Positions 1-9,500 of a DNA stretch of 64,000 nucleotides are shown in pieces. Position 1 is the first letter of the stretch; the number at the start of each line of letters is the position of its first letter. A program made the translations under genes and the position numbers. This DNA is from GCA-2731375 sp964344935 (lineage in GTDB: Bacteria; Pseudomonadota; Alphaproteobacteria; GCA-2731375). A model generated the notes under the pieces. That model had not been told where the DNA came from and ran no database searches. It worked only from the letters and a program-made list of their open reading frames with translations. The stretch is taken from NCBI GenBank assembly GCA_964344935.1, contig CAYFPL010000003.1, forward strand, positions 248,001-312,000, given 5' to 3'.

Positions 1-441
1 AAGGTGCTGTGGAGCGAAAAGATGTTGGCCATCGCCGGCCATATGGACGACAAGATGTGGATTTCCGACGTCTACCTCGTCAACGAAACCACCACCTTCA
101 ATGAACAATCGGTGTCGGCCCGCAAACTGACGATCGAGGGCGCTGTGTTGCCTTCAACTGACGGCCATATCCTGGAAATCGCCCGCTATATCGCCCGCCT
201 GACCGCCGACAAATTATTTATGCGCGATTTTGGCCGCATCACCTTTGAAGGCGCCGCGATCGATACCCAGGAAACCGCCCATATCGTCAAGTTTGCCCTG
301 GATGCCTGGTACGACGAGACCAAGGTGGTGTCGGAAGCCGAGGGTGAGGGAGGCAAGGGGCCGACGGGGAAGTTGACCAAGCAGGTCAACCAGCGCACCG
401 ATCAGCTTGAACAGGTGCGTGACGCCGGCGGCAGACAATAG
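1..441 (+). CDS. PilN-like type IV pilus assembly protein, C-terminal part
   Basis: The reading frame is open to the left edge, so only about the last 146 codons are present. The visible part has the pattern of the PilN ferredoxin-like C-terminal domain: a WISDVYL strand, a LTIEGAV strand, a helix, then a strand around FGRITFEGA. It ends in a Lys/Gln-rich tail. PilN is an inner-membrane protein that couples the cytoplasmic PilM ring to PilO and PilP in type IVa pilus machines. The next gene is PilO-like, which supports the call. A GspL-type secretion protein has a similar fold and cannot be excluded without the missing N-terminus. Confidence 0.6.
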   Translation, partial: KVLWSEKMLAIAGHMDDKMWISDVYLVNETTTFNEQSVSARKLTIEGAVLPSTDGHILEIARYIARLTADKLFMRDFGRITFEGAAIDTQETAHIVKFALDAWYDETKVVSEAEGEGGKGPTGKLTKQVNQRTDQLEQVRDAGGRQ

Positions 442-490
442 GGGTGTAGCGGTAATGAAGATGCTGAAAGGATATCAAGGGGTGCGATAG

Positions 491-1354
491 GTGGACGCCT
501 TCATTCGCAATAATCAGGGCTTGGTCCTCTCTACGCTCTATTTCGCGGCGGCGCTGATCGTGTTGGGCTATGCCATGGGCTATTCCATGCTGAAGGTGGA
601 GGCCGCCGATCTCAACATCGCCGCCAACCACCTGCAGGTGGAAACCGCTAAGCTGCGGACCGACATCCGGCAATTGACCGCCGACCGGGAAGAGGTTGAA
701 ACGGCGATTGATTCCATTCCCGCGTTTCTACAACACATCAACACCTTGGCGCAGTTGCACAAGGTGATTATCCGTGAACTGCTGCCTGATGCCGAAAACA
801 AGCTGCAGTACAGTATGGAGATTTGGGTCGACTATCCGACATTCCTGCGTTTCACCGCCAGTCTGGAAAGCCTCAACGTCTCCATCTCGGATATGGAGAT
901 CCGGCCATATAACCTATCCAAGACCCCGCCCGTGCATATTGTCACGTTCAACATCACGCCAAAGAACAATGCCGCACCGCTGAAGAGCGAGCGCCTTGAG
1001 AGATTGCAGACGGCGGTGGCGGAACAGGGCAAGCGCAATCCCTTCATCCGCAAAGTCTCTCTACCCGGCGAGGAGGGACCGCTTTTCATCGATCTGACTT
1101 GGGTGCACAAATTGTCCCTGATCACCCGCCAGGGAGAGAAACTGGTGGCACTGATCGACGGGCATGACTTTGCCGTGGGTGACAAGTTCAGCAGCGTCGA
1201 AGGCGAGATCACCCTTTCAGAGATCACCAAAGGGCGGGTGACCTTCACCAAAAAGACGGAGAAGGGCGCGCAAAAGTACGTCATGAAATTCCGCAAGAAG
1301 AAGGGCCGCACACGCGGTCAGCGCCAACAACGCAGCAGTCGCCGACGGAGTTAG
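491..1354 (+). CDS. PilO-like pilus alignment protein with PilP-like C-terminal domain
   Basis: 287 residues from a GTG start; AAGGGGTG lies just upstream. There is one membrane helix at about residues 12-33, then a coiled coil to about residue 80, then an alpha/beta region to about 165, which together match PilO. From about 180 a second domain begins with RNPF and continues through KLVALIDGHDFAVGDKF and a GEITLSEI strand, resembling the PilP beta-domain. The last 20 residues are almost all Arg, Lys, Gln and Ser. PilN, PilO and PilP form the periplasmic alignment complex, so fusing the last two is functionally plausible. It follows the PilN-like gene by 49 bases, in one transcription unit. 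The PilP assignment is by pattern only. Confidence 0.55.
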   Translation: MDAFIRNNQGLVLSTLYFAAALIVLGYAMGYSMLKVEAADLNIAANHLQVETAKLRTDIRQLTADREEVETAIDSIPAFLQHINTLAQLHKVIIRELLPDAENKLQYSMEIWVDYPTFLRFTASLESLNVSISDMEIRPYNLSKTPPVHIVTFNITPKNNAAPLKSERLERLQTAVAEQGKRNPFIRKVSLPGEEGPLFIDLTWVHKLSLITRQGEKLVALIDGHDFAVGDKFSSVEGEITLSEITKGRVTFTKKTEKGAQKYVMKFRKKKGRTRGQRQQRSSRRRS

Positions 1355-1407
1355 CCGGCGACCCGAATTAGCTGGTTTATTACATCATCAGTAGGCGCAT
1401 GCATTTG

Positions 1408-1422
1408 CGGTACTGAGTACCG
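1408..1422. repeat. 15-base perfect palindrome between convergent genes
   Basis: CGGTACT-G-AGTACCG sits directly before the stop codon of the minus-strand SDR gene and 54 bases past the PilO-like stop. It could fold as a short hairpin, but no T-run follows on either strand, so calling it a terminator would be a guess. Confidence 0.3.
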
Positions 1423-1423
1423 A

Positions 1424-2182
1424 TTACAGTCCCAGTCCGCCGTCGGCGTGGATGGTTTGGCCGGTGATGTAGCCGGCCTGGGGCGAAACCAGAAACTCGA
1501 TCAATGCGGCGATCTCGTCCGGTTGACCCAGGCGGCCGAGGGGAATGCGGGCCTGTGCCTTCGATAGGTTGCCCGTACCCAGGGCGGCGTGGGCGCCCGG
1601 GTCCTTTTCGATATAGCCTGGCGCGACGCAGTTCACCGTAACGCCATGGGGCGCGAGGTCTACAGCCAGGGCGTGGGCCAGGGCCTCTAGCGCCGCCTTG
1701 GCCGCGGCGCTGGCGGGCATGGATACGCCATCCAGGTTAAAGCGGTGGGCCACGAAAGAAGATACGGCGACAATGCGGCCATGTGAGGCGCCCCGCAATA
1801 GGGGCAAGGCTGCCCGCGCCAGGCGGTGGAAGGAACCGGCCATGGCGGCATGGCTTTGCGCCAGGGCGTCGTCATCCAGTTCCGCCAGTGGCGTCTTGTT
1901 GGCGAAACCGGCGTTGGCCACCAGGCCATCCAAACCGCCGTGGGCCGCTGCCGCGTCAATTAGGTCGCCCGCTGTATCGGGCTCCGCCAGATCGCCAAAC
2001 AACGTGTGCACCACGCCGCCTTTCGCGCGCACGGCCTCGGCAACGGCTTCGAGCCCCTGTCGATTGCCGCGGGTGTGCAAGAAAAGGGTTGTCCCTGGCG
2101 CTGCCAGACGGCGGCCCAGCGCGGCGCCGATGCCGCTGGCAGCACCGGTGATCAAGATTCTGCGATTTGGTGTGTCTTCCAA
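1424..2182 (-). CDS. SDR-family protein with altered active site
   Basis: 252 residues, the usual length of a classical short-chain dehydrogenase/reductase. The N-terminal nucleotide motif TGAASGIG is at about residues 13-20, VANAG replaces the usual NNAG, and the C-terminus has the YITGQTIHADGG signature of FabG-like enzymes. The catalytic YxxxK is read here as SAAAK (Ser where Tyr should be), confirmed on the DNA near 1,700. Since the Tyr is the proton donor in classical SDRs, the activity may be changed or lost. It lies convergent to the pilus genes and shares no obvious operon. Substrate unknown. Confidence 0.75.
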   Translation of the reverse strand: MEDTPNRRILITGAASGIGAALGRRLAAPGTTLFLHTRGNRQGLEAVAEAVRAKGGVVHTLFGDLAEPDTAGDLIDAAAAHGGLDGLVANAGFANKTPLAELDDDALAQSHAAMAGSFHRLARAALPLLRGASHGRIVAVSSFVAHRFNLDGVSMPASAAAKAALEALAHALAVDLAPHGVTVNCVAPGYIEKDPGAHAALGTGNLSKAQARIPLGRLGQPDEIAALIEFLVSPQAGYITGQTIHADGGLGL

Positions 2183-2344
2183 GTTGCTTCCGCCCCCTTG
2201 CGAATTCGCGTTGAAAATTCTCGCATGCTGGTCAAATTGGTGACCGCGATCACTTTCTCGTAAATTTAACGCCGGACCATGTTGCCGGCCACGTCGGTTC
2301 GCACTATATCACCGTGCCGGTAGAGGATTTGTAAGAGTCGTGCA

Positions 2345-2815
2345 ATGAATTCCGTAAACAAGGCCAAGAGTCTGTCGTTGGTCATGACCCGGGCCGAAAT
2401 TTGGGGCCGGCGCGTCATGTTCGCCGTGCTCTCCCTGGTCGTCGCCATTCCATTCGTCAATCTGCGCCGTCTGATGACCGATGGTCTGCCGATTGGATTG
2501 GAGACCGGCGAGATCAACTATGCCTATGTCGCCGGCATGTTTTTTTCCGTCCTATTGATCCTTGTTTGGTACTACGCCTATGTGGGCCGGCGCCGGGCGC
2601 GGGTAATGCTGGGCGTCGTTTACTTGCTGACCACATCCCTGACCGTGGTGGTGCCTTTGACTTTGTTGTTCATGGGTACCGCATTGCCGCCGTCATGGCC
2701 CATCGCCATCGCCTTGGCCGGTGTCTATGGTCTGGCCGGCTGGGTATTGCTGTTTTCCGCCAACATCAAAGCCTTTCAGTATTACCAATTGCGGGTGAGA
2801 GGAGCCACGGCATAG
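2345..2815 (+). CDS. Hypothetical four-helix membrane protein
   Basis: 156 residues, not recognised. Four hydrophobic segments are visible at about residues 24-41, 59-77, 87-109 and 118-138, joined by short basic loops such as GRRRAR, which suggests an integral inner-membrane protein. There is no signal peptide or catalytic motif. It starts with ATG, divergent from the SDR gene, with a 162-base gap that must hold both promoters; the next gene follows 105 bases downstream on the same strand, so linkage to the nucleotidyltransferase is possible but unproven. Confidence 0.6.
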   Translation: MNSVNKAKSLSLVMTRAEIWGRRVMFAVLSLVVAIPFVNLRRLMTDGLPIGLETGEINYAYVAGMFFSVLLILVWYYAYVGRRRARVMLGVVYLLTTSLTVVVPLTLLFMGTALPPSWPIAIALAGVYGLAGWVLLFSANIKAFQYYQLRVRGATA

Positions 2816-2920
2816 ACCGGCCGACGGGGGCCAAATTGGATTGAAAACCCGCTTGTGCGCGGCGATATCTGACCCCACTATTTACCGAGTGATTCCATTC
2901 CCGAACGGGTTCAACGCCAA

Positions 2921-3631
2921 GTGGAGATACCTGAAACCGCGATGATCCTGGCCGCGGGCCTGGGCCGGCGCATGGGCGCGCTGACCGAGCACCGGCCGAA
3001 GCCCCTGCTGCGGGTTGGCGGCCGTGCGATCATCGACTGGGGGCTCGACCGGTTAATCGCCGCCGGCATCGGCCGGGTCGTGATCAACCTGCACCACGAG
3101 GCTGCCCTGCTGCGGGAGCATCTGAGCGGCCGTGACGATCTGGCCATCGAATTCTCCGACGAGACCGAGGCCCTGATGGACACTGGCGGCGGTGTCGCCA
3201 AGGCGCTGCCACTGTTGGGTGAAACCCCCTTTTTCGTCATAAACGGCGATGTTATGTGGTTCGACCATATGGGCAATGCGCTGCAGGACATGGCCGCCCG
3301 GTTCGATTCCCAGAACATGGACGCATTGCTGTTGATGCATCCCACCGTCAGTGCCATTGGCTATGGCGGCATCGGGGATTACGCGATGTCTCCGGATGGC
3401 CGGCTGCGCCGCCGCGTCGAGGGCGAGGTGGCGCCGTTCATCCACGCCGGCATCCAGATCCTCAAACCGGGTCTGTTCAAAGATTGCCCCACGGGACCGT
3501 TCTCCCTGAACCTGATCTATGACCGGACGGAGGAGCAGGAGCGTTTGTTCGGTATGCGCCATGATGGCGAATGGATGGAGCTGAACCGCCCCGAGGGCCT
3601 GGCGGCGGCGGAACGGGCGCTGTTGGAATAG
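2921..3631 (+). CDS. MurU-like sugar-phosphate nucleotidyltransferase
   Basis: 236 residues from a GTG start. The N-terminus carries the NTP-transferase loop LAAGLGRRMG followed by the KPLL Lys, and the VINGDVMWFD segment holds the metal-binding Asp. This matches the MurU (N-acetylmuramate-1-phosphate uridylyltransferase) branch that recycles cell-wall sugars to UDP-MurNAc. In related bacteria it follows tsaE and an AmgK-type kinase and precedes addB. Here addB is indeed next (4 bases later), but no kinase or tsaE lies upstream in this window. The substrate could be another sugar phosphate. Confidence 0.75.
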   Translation: MEIPETAMILAAGLGRRMGALTEHRPKPLLRVGGRAIIDWGLDRLIAAGIGRVVINLHHEAALLREHLSGRDDLAIEFSDETEALMDTGGGVAKALPLLGETPFFVINGDVMWFDHMGNALQDMAARFDSQNMDALLLMHPTVSAIGYGGIGDYAMSPDGRLRRRVEGEVAPFIHAGIQILKPGLFKDCPTGPFSLNLIYDRTEEQERLFGMRHDGEWMELNRPEGLAAAERALLE

Positions 3632-3635
3632 GCCT

Positions 3636-6563
3636 ATGACGTCCAGGCCGAACGTTTTCACCATTCCCCCTGGCGAAAGCTTTTCGGATCGATTGGCCTC
3701 TGGCCTGTTGCGACGACACGGCGGCGATCCGCTGGCCTTGGGGCGTCTGACCTTGCTGCTGCCAACACGGCGGTCCATCCGTTCAGTCCGCGAGGCCTTT
3801 CTGCGGCAAACGGAGGGCCGCGCGATGCTGCTGCCCCGCATGCAGGCGGTCGGTGATGTGGACGAGGAGGAGCTACTCTTCGATCCCCTACAGGGCCCCG
3901 AGCTTCTATCCCGGCCGCCGGCGATCAGTGAAATGCGCCGGCAGTTGCTGTTGTTGCATCTGATCGCCCGCAACCGGGATATCGACCCGGCCCAGGCCGC
4001 GCCCTTGGCTCGCGAACTGGCGCAATTGCTGGACCGGTTGCAGACCGAGGCCGTGCCCCTTGCCGCCCTCGAGGACCTGGTGCCAGAAGATCTGGCAGCT
4101 CATTGGCAGGAAACCCTGGCCTTCCTCAATCTCCTCGCGGAACCTTGGCAGGATCTGCTGGCGGCGGAAGGCTGCATGGATCCGGCGGAACGGCGCAATG
4201 CCCTGATGGAGGCGCAGGCGGACCATTGGCTCCAATCGCCACCCGCCGATCCGGTTATCATTGCCGGTTCCACCGGTTCCATCCCCGCCACCGCGGACCT
4301 GATGGCCGTGGTCGCCAATCTGGACAACGGAGCCGTCATTCTGCCGGGCCTGGACCGATACTGTGACGCGACCACCTGGAATGCGGTCGATCCCAGCCAT
4401 GGCCAATTCGGCATGAAGGAGTTGCTGACACGGATCGGCGTGGCAAGGGCGGATGTCGCACCCTGGGATGGCGATGATGCGGAAAGCCCGCGCCAGGTCT
4501 TGATACGCCAAGCCTTGCGGCCCACGGAAACCACCGAGCAATGGCGCCTGTTGGCGCCCCTGCAAAAGGCCGCCGTCTCCGGTCTGGTGCGTATCGATTG
4601 TGCCGATCCGATAGAGGAGGCGGGCGTGATCGCCCTCTGCATGCGCCAGGCCCTGGAGACAGCTGGGCGCACCGCAGCCCTGATCACCCCAGACCGGGGC
4701 CTGGCCCGCCGGGTGGGCGCGGAACTGCGGCGCTGGAATATCACGGTTGATGATTCTGCCGGTCAGCCCCTGGCCGCGACGCCGCCCGGCTCCTTTCTGC
4801 GCCTGGTGGCGGAAATGTTGGTCGGCGGTCTTGAGCCAATCACGCTGCTGGCGGTTCTAAAGCACCCCCTGGCTCTCGGTGGCCTGGCGCCGGGCGCCTT
4901 GCGTGCCGCGGCCAGGGATCTCGACCGCCTGGCCCTGCGCGGCCCCCGCCCAGGCCCCGGTTTCGACGGTCTGAGCGCCACCCTTGCTGCGGCGGCGCAG
5001 GGTTCCCGGCGTGCTGAGCGGATGCTCGGCGATCTCGCCAATCATGGTAGCGAGGCTTTGTCCCTATGCGGCATGGCCAGCGTTTCTCTGGTTGACCTTC
5101 TCACCGCACATATCCGATTTGCCGAATGGCTGGCGACGGATGATGAAGGTGTCTGTCAGCTTTGGACCGGCGATGCCGGCGAGGCTGCCATGCGGTTCGT
5201 TGCGGATTTGCTGGGCGCTGCCCAGGGGCTGCCTGCAATGGCCGGGGCGGGCTATGGAGCGCTCTTCAACAGCCTGATGGCGGGGCAGTCGTTGCGTCCG
5301 GCCTATGGCCTGCATCCGCGTCTGCACATCTGGGGCCCGCTGGAAGCGCGGCTGCAGCGGGCCGATCTGATCCTGCTGGGTGGTCTGAATGAAGGCACCT
5401 GGCCGGCATTGGCCGAGGCGGATGCCTGGTTGAGCCGTCCCATGGCGGCCAGGCTGGGCTTGCCCAGCCCGGAGCGGCGCATCGGCCTCGCCGCCCACGA
5501 CTTCGGCCAAGCCGCCAGCGGCGGGGACGTTATCATGACCCGCGCCCAAAAGGTCGAGGGCACGCCCACCGTACCCTCGCGCTGGCTCTTGCGCCTGGAA
5601 CAGGTACTCGCCGCCGCCGGCCTGACGCTGGATCGGGAGGTGCCGGAAGCCTTGCGCGGCTGGCAACGGCAACTGGATGACGGCGGGACGCCCCGGCCTG
5701 TGCAAGCGCCCGCATGCCGACCGCCGCTGTCGGCCCGACCCCGTCGGTTGTCCGTAACCCAGGTGGAAACCTGGATCCGTGATCCCTATGCCATCTACGC
5801 CCGCCATGTCCTTGGCCTCCGCGCCCTGGACCCGATCGCCGCCGATCCCGGCGCGGCGGACTACGGCAATATTGTGCACAAGGCGCTGGAGATTTTCGCC
5901 GCGCGATACCCAAAAGAATTGCCGGCGGATGGTTTGGATATTCTCGAAGGGATCGGCCGCGAGGAATTTGGGGAGCTGCTTGATCGGCCGGGCGTGCGCG
6001 CCTTTTGGTGGCCGCGCTTTCGGCGCATCGCCGCCTGGTTTCTGGAACAGGAGGCCCGGCGCCGCCCTGATATCCTGCCAGTTGCGACCGAGGCCAAGGG
6101 TGAATTGCTATTCGATGCGCCGGGTGGTGGATTCACCTTGCGCGGCATCGCCGACCGGATCGACCGCCTGGCCGACGGCAGCTTGTGCATCATCGATTAC
6201 AAGACGGGCGTGGCGCCCAGCGAGGCAGAGTTGCTGCGCGGCGAGGCGCCCCAGCTGCCGCTTGAGGCCGCCATCGCCATCGCCGGTGGTTTCGATGGTG
6301 TGGCCGCAGGCGATGTCAGCCAACTCAGCTATTGGCGGGTTTCGGGCGGGCGGCAGGCCGGCCTGATCAAGGAGATCAAGACACCGGGCGGCGAATTGGC
6401 GGCCCAGGCCCGCGAGGGTCTGAGGGAGTTGATTGCCACCTTCGACGACGAGAAAACGGTCTATCGTTCCCGGCCCCGGCCCGCCATCGCGCCGCGCTTT
6501 TCCGATTACGACCATCTGGCTCGGATCAAGGAATGGTCCGCCGGCGGGCCCGGGGATTTCTAG
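3636..6563 (+). CDS. addB: Double-strand break repair protein AddB
   Basis: 975 residues, normal for alphaproteobacterial AddB. The N-terminal part resembles a UvrD-like fold with LLLPTRRS in place of a Walker A loop, as expected for a subunit without motor activity. The C-terminal RecB-type nuclease domain is clear: GNIVHKALE near residue 743 and IDYKTG near 853 supply the metal-binding His, Asp and Lys. With AddA it forms a helicase-nuclease that processes broken ends and loads RecA. It sits 4 bases after the MurU-like gene and 4 bases before addA, so the three are one operon. Confidence 0.95.
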   Translation: MTSRPNVFTIPPGESFSDRLASGLLRRHGGDPLALGRLTLLLPTRRSIRSVREAFLRQTEGRAMLLPRMQAVGDVDEEELLFDPLQGPELLSRPPAISEMRRQLLLLHLIARNRDIDPAQAAPLARELAQLLDRLQTEAVPLAALEDLVPEDLAAHWQETLAFLNLLAEPWQDLLAAEGCMDPAERRNALMEAQADHWLQSPPADPVIIAGSTGSIPATADLMAVVANLDNGAVILPGLDRYCDATTWNAVDPSHGQFGMKELLTRIGVARADVAPWDGDDAESPRQVLIRQALRPTETTEQWRLLAPLQKAAVSGLVRIDCADPIEEAGVIALCMRQALETAGRTAALITPDRGLARRVGAELRRWNITVDDSAGQPLAATPPGSFLRLVAEMLVGGLEPITLLAVLKHPLALGGLAPGALRAAARDLDRLALRGPRPGPGFDGLSATLAAAAQGSRRAERMLGDLANHGSEALSLCGMASVSLVDLLTAHIRFAEWLATDDEGVCQLWTGDAGEAAMRFVADLLGAAQGLPAMAGAGYGALFNSLMAGQSLRPAYGLHPRLHIWGPLEARLQRADLILLGGLNEGTWPALAEADAWLSRPMAARLGLPSPERRIGLAAHDFGQAASGGDVIMTRAQKVEGTPTVPSRWLLRLEQVLAAAGLTLDREVPEALRGWQRQLDDGGTPRPVQAPACRPPLSARPRRLSVTQVETWIRDPYAIYARHVLGLRALDPIAADPGAADYGNIVHKALEIFAARYPKELPADGLDILEGIGREEFGELLDRPGVRAFWWPRFRRIAAWFLEQEARRRPDILPVATEAKGELLFDAPGGGFTLRGIADRIDRLADGSLCIIDYKTGVAPSEAELLRGEAPQLPLEAAIAIAGGFDGVAAGDVSQLSYWRVSGGRQAGLIKEIKTPGGELAAQAREGLRELIATFDDEKTVYRSRPRPAIAPRFSDYDHLARIKEWSAGGPGDF

Positions 6564-6567
6564 CGCC

Positions 6568-9500
6568 ATGCGAGCGACAGAGCATCAGCGCCTGGCCGCC
6601 GATCCTGGTCTTTCGGCTTGGGTTACCGCCTCCGCCGGTACGGGCAAGACTCACGTGCTGACGGACCGGGTTCTTCGACTGCTGCTCACAGACTGTCCGC
6701 CGGAACGCATTCTATGTCTGACGTTCACCAAGGCAGCGGCGGCGGAGATGGCAAACCGCCTGCACGAACGCCTAGGCCAATGGGCCGTGGCGGCGGAGGC
6801 CGACCTGCGCCAGGCCCTAACCGACCTGACGGGCATGGTCCTTGATGAGAACGCGATGAACCTGAGCCGGCGTCTGTTCGCCCGGGTCCTCGATACCCCG
6901 GGCGGTCTAAAGGTTCAGACCATTCATTCCTTCTGCGAAGCGCTTTTACGGCGCTTTCCCCTGGAAGCGCGGCTGGCGCCCCATTTTAAAGTCATGGAGG
7001 AGCGGCAGGCCGGCGAAGTGCTGCAGACCGCTCTGGATGGCGTCCTGGCCGAAGATGCCGCGGCGCCCCGACCCCTGGTCGCCGCCCTTATGGCCCTGGT
7101 GGACCAGGACACATTCGCAAGCCTCATGGCTGCCCTTTCCGCCGACAGGGCGCGGTTGCAACGGCTGCTGGCGCAGACGGGAGGCCTGGACGGGCTGTTG
7201 ACGCGGGTCCGGGCCAACTTGGGATTGGCGCCAGGCGAGGATGAAGATGGGATATTGGCAGCGGCCTGTGCGGAGGGGAGCTTCGATGGCGACGGCCTGC
7301 GCCAAGCAGCGGCGGCGATGATGGATGGCGGCAAGACGGAAGGCCGCCATGGCACGGCCATTGCCGACTGGCTGGCGGCGCCTGACCTAAGATCCGAGGG
7401 CTTTGACGGTTATCTTGCGGCCTTTTTCAAGGATCAGGGCCGGGGTGATCCCTATGCCAACCCGCTGACGAAAAATACCAGGGAGAACCACCCGGCGGCC
7501 CTGGCCGTCATCGAAACCGAGACAGCCAGGCTGGATGCGGTGCGCCAGCGCATCAACGCCGCCCGCATCGCGGCAGCGACGGAAAAGCTCCTGGCCCTGG
7601 GCGCCCGCGTCATCGAAGCCTATGCCCTGGCAAAAGAGCGCCAGGCCCTCTTGGACTATGACGACCTAGTGCTGCGGGCGGGCAATTTGCTTTCAGGGGG
7701 CACGTCCACCGATTGGGTGCTCTACAAATTGGACGGCGGTCTGGACCATATCCTGATCGACGAGGCCCAGGATACCAACCCGGAGCAGTGGCAGGTGGTG
7801 CGCGTCCTGGCAGACGAGTTCTTTGCCGGCGAAGGGGTATTCGAGGACCAGGATGACAGCCTCATGGCCACCGGCCGTACCCTTTTCGCAGTAGGCGATG
7901 TGAAGCAATCCATCTACAGCTTCCAGCGCGCCGACCCGGCCGCCTTTCAGGCCATGCGCCAGCATTTCTCGGCCCGCGTAGGTGCCGCCAAAAGGCGCTG
8001 GCAGCCGGTGGAACTGGCGCTTTCGTTCCGGTCCACGCCGGCTGTGCTGCGGGCAGTGGATGCGATTTTTGCCCGGCCGGCGGCCGCGGACGGCCTGAAT
8101 TTTGAAGCCGACGACGTCATTCGCCATATCCCTAACCGCAACGCGGAAGCCGGCCTGGTGGAACTGTGGCCCACGGAAACGCCGTTGGAGACAGAGGATA
8201 TGGTCCCCTGGGCCCCGCCTGTAGAACAGCTTTACCACCAGACGCCGGTGGCCCGCCTGGCCGGCCGCATTGCCGATCGGATCGAAGGGTGGATCAAGAC
8301 GGGCGAAATGCTGGAAGCCCAGGGCCGGCCCGTTGGGCCCGGCGACATCCTGATTCTGGTGCAGCGCCGGGCCAATTTCGTGGAGGCCATGGTCCGCGCC
8401 CTGAAACGCAAAGGCATTCCCGTGGCCGGCGTCGACCGCATGGTGTTGATGGAGCAACTGGCGGTCATGGACCTGGTCGCCCTGGGGCGCTTTCTGCTGC
8501 TGCCCGAGGATGACCTCAACCTGGCGACGGTGCTGAAAGGACCCCTGATCGGCTGGGATGACGAGAGACTGTTCGCACTGGCCCACGGCCGGCAGGGTAG
8601 CCTGTGGTCGGCTCTGCAGGCACGGCCCGACGACGAAGCCTGCGCCATCCTGGCCGGATTACTGGCCAAGGCCGATTACACGCCGCCGTTTGAGCTTTTC
8701 GCTGAACTGCTTGGCGCGGGTGGCGGGCGGCGGGCGGTACTGTCCCGCCTCGGCCCCGATGCCAACGACCCGATCAACGAGTTCCTGGACCTGGCCCTGG
8801 CCTATGAACGGGAACACCCGCCCAGCCTCCAGGGCTTCCTGCATTGGCTGGAACGAGGCGAGACCGAGGTCAAGCGGGACCTGGAGCAAGGTCAAAACGA
8901 AGTCAGGGTGATGACCGTGCACGGCGCCAAGGGACTGCAGGCGCCCATCGTCTTTCTCGCCGATACGGTACGGGTGCCGGAGAGGACATCGCCGCTGCTT
9001 TGGCCAGATGCCGCGGCGGGCGGCGAAGCGCCGCTGTGGGCGCCGATCCGCGCTATGGAGGAGGACGTCATTGCCGGGGCGCGGGAGCGGGCGGAACGGG
9101 ACCGGGATCGAGAGTACCGCCGACTATTCTATGTCGCCCTGACACGGGCTGCGGACCGCCTCTATGTCTGCGGTTTCGAAGGCAAGACCGGGCGCAAGGC
9201 GCATTGCTGGTATGACATGGCTCGCCGCGCATTGGAGGAACTGCCGGAAATCGAACGGCCCAGCGATCTGCAGGGCGGCTTGCGCCTGACCAGTGCACAA
9301 GGCATGGCGCCGCCATCAACCGTGCACCAGTCGCCGCCGGCGGAGCCACCGCTGCCCGCATGGGCCGGACGGCCAGCTCCCATGGAACCGGAGCCGCCCC
9401 GGCCGCTGGTGCCGTCCCGTCCCATCGAAGCGGAGCCGAGCGTTACCAGCCCTCTGACCGATCGGGGCCAGGCCAGGTTCAAACGCGGCAACTTGATCCA

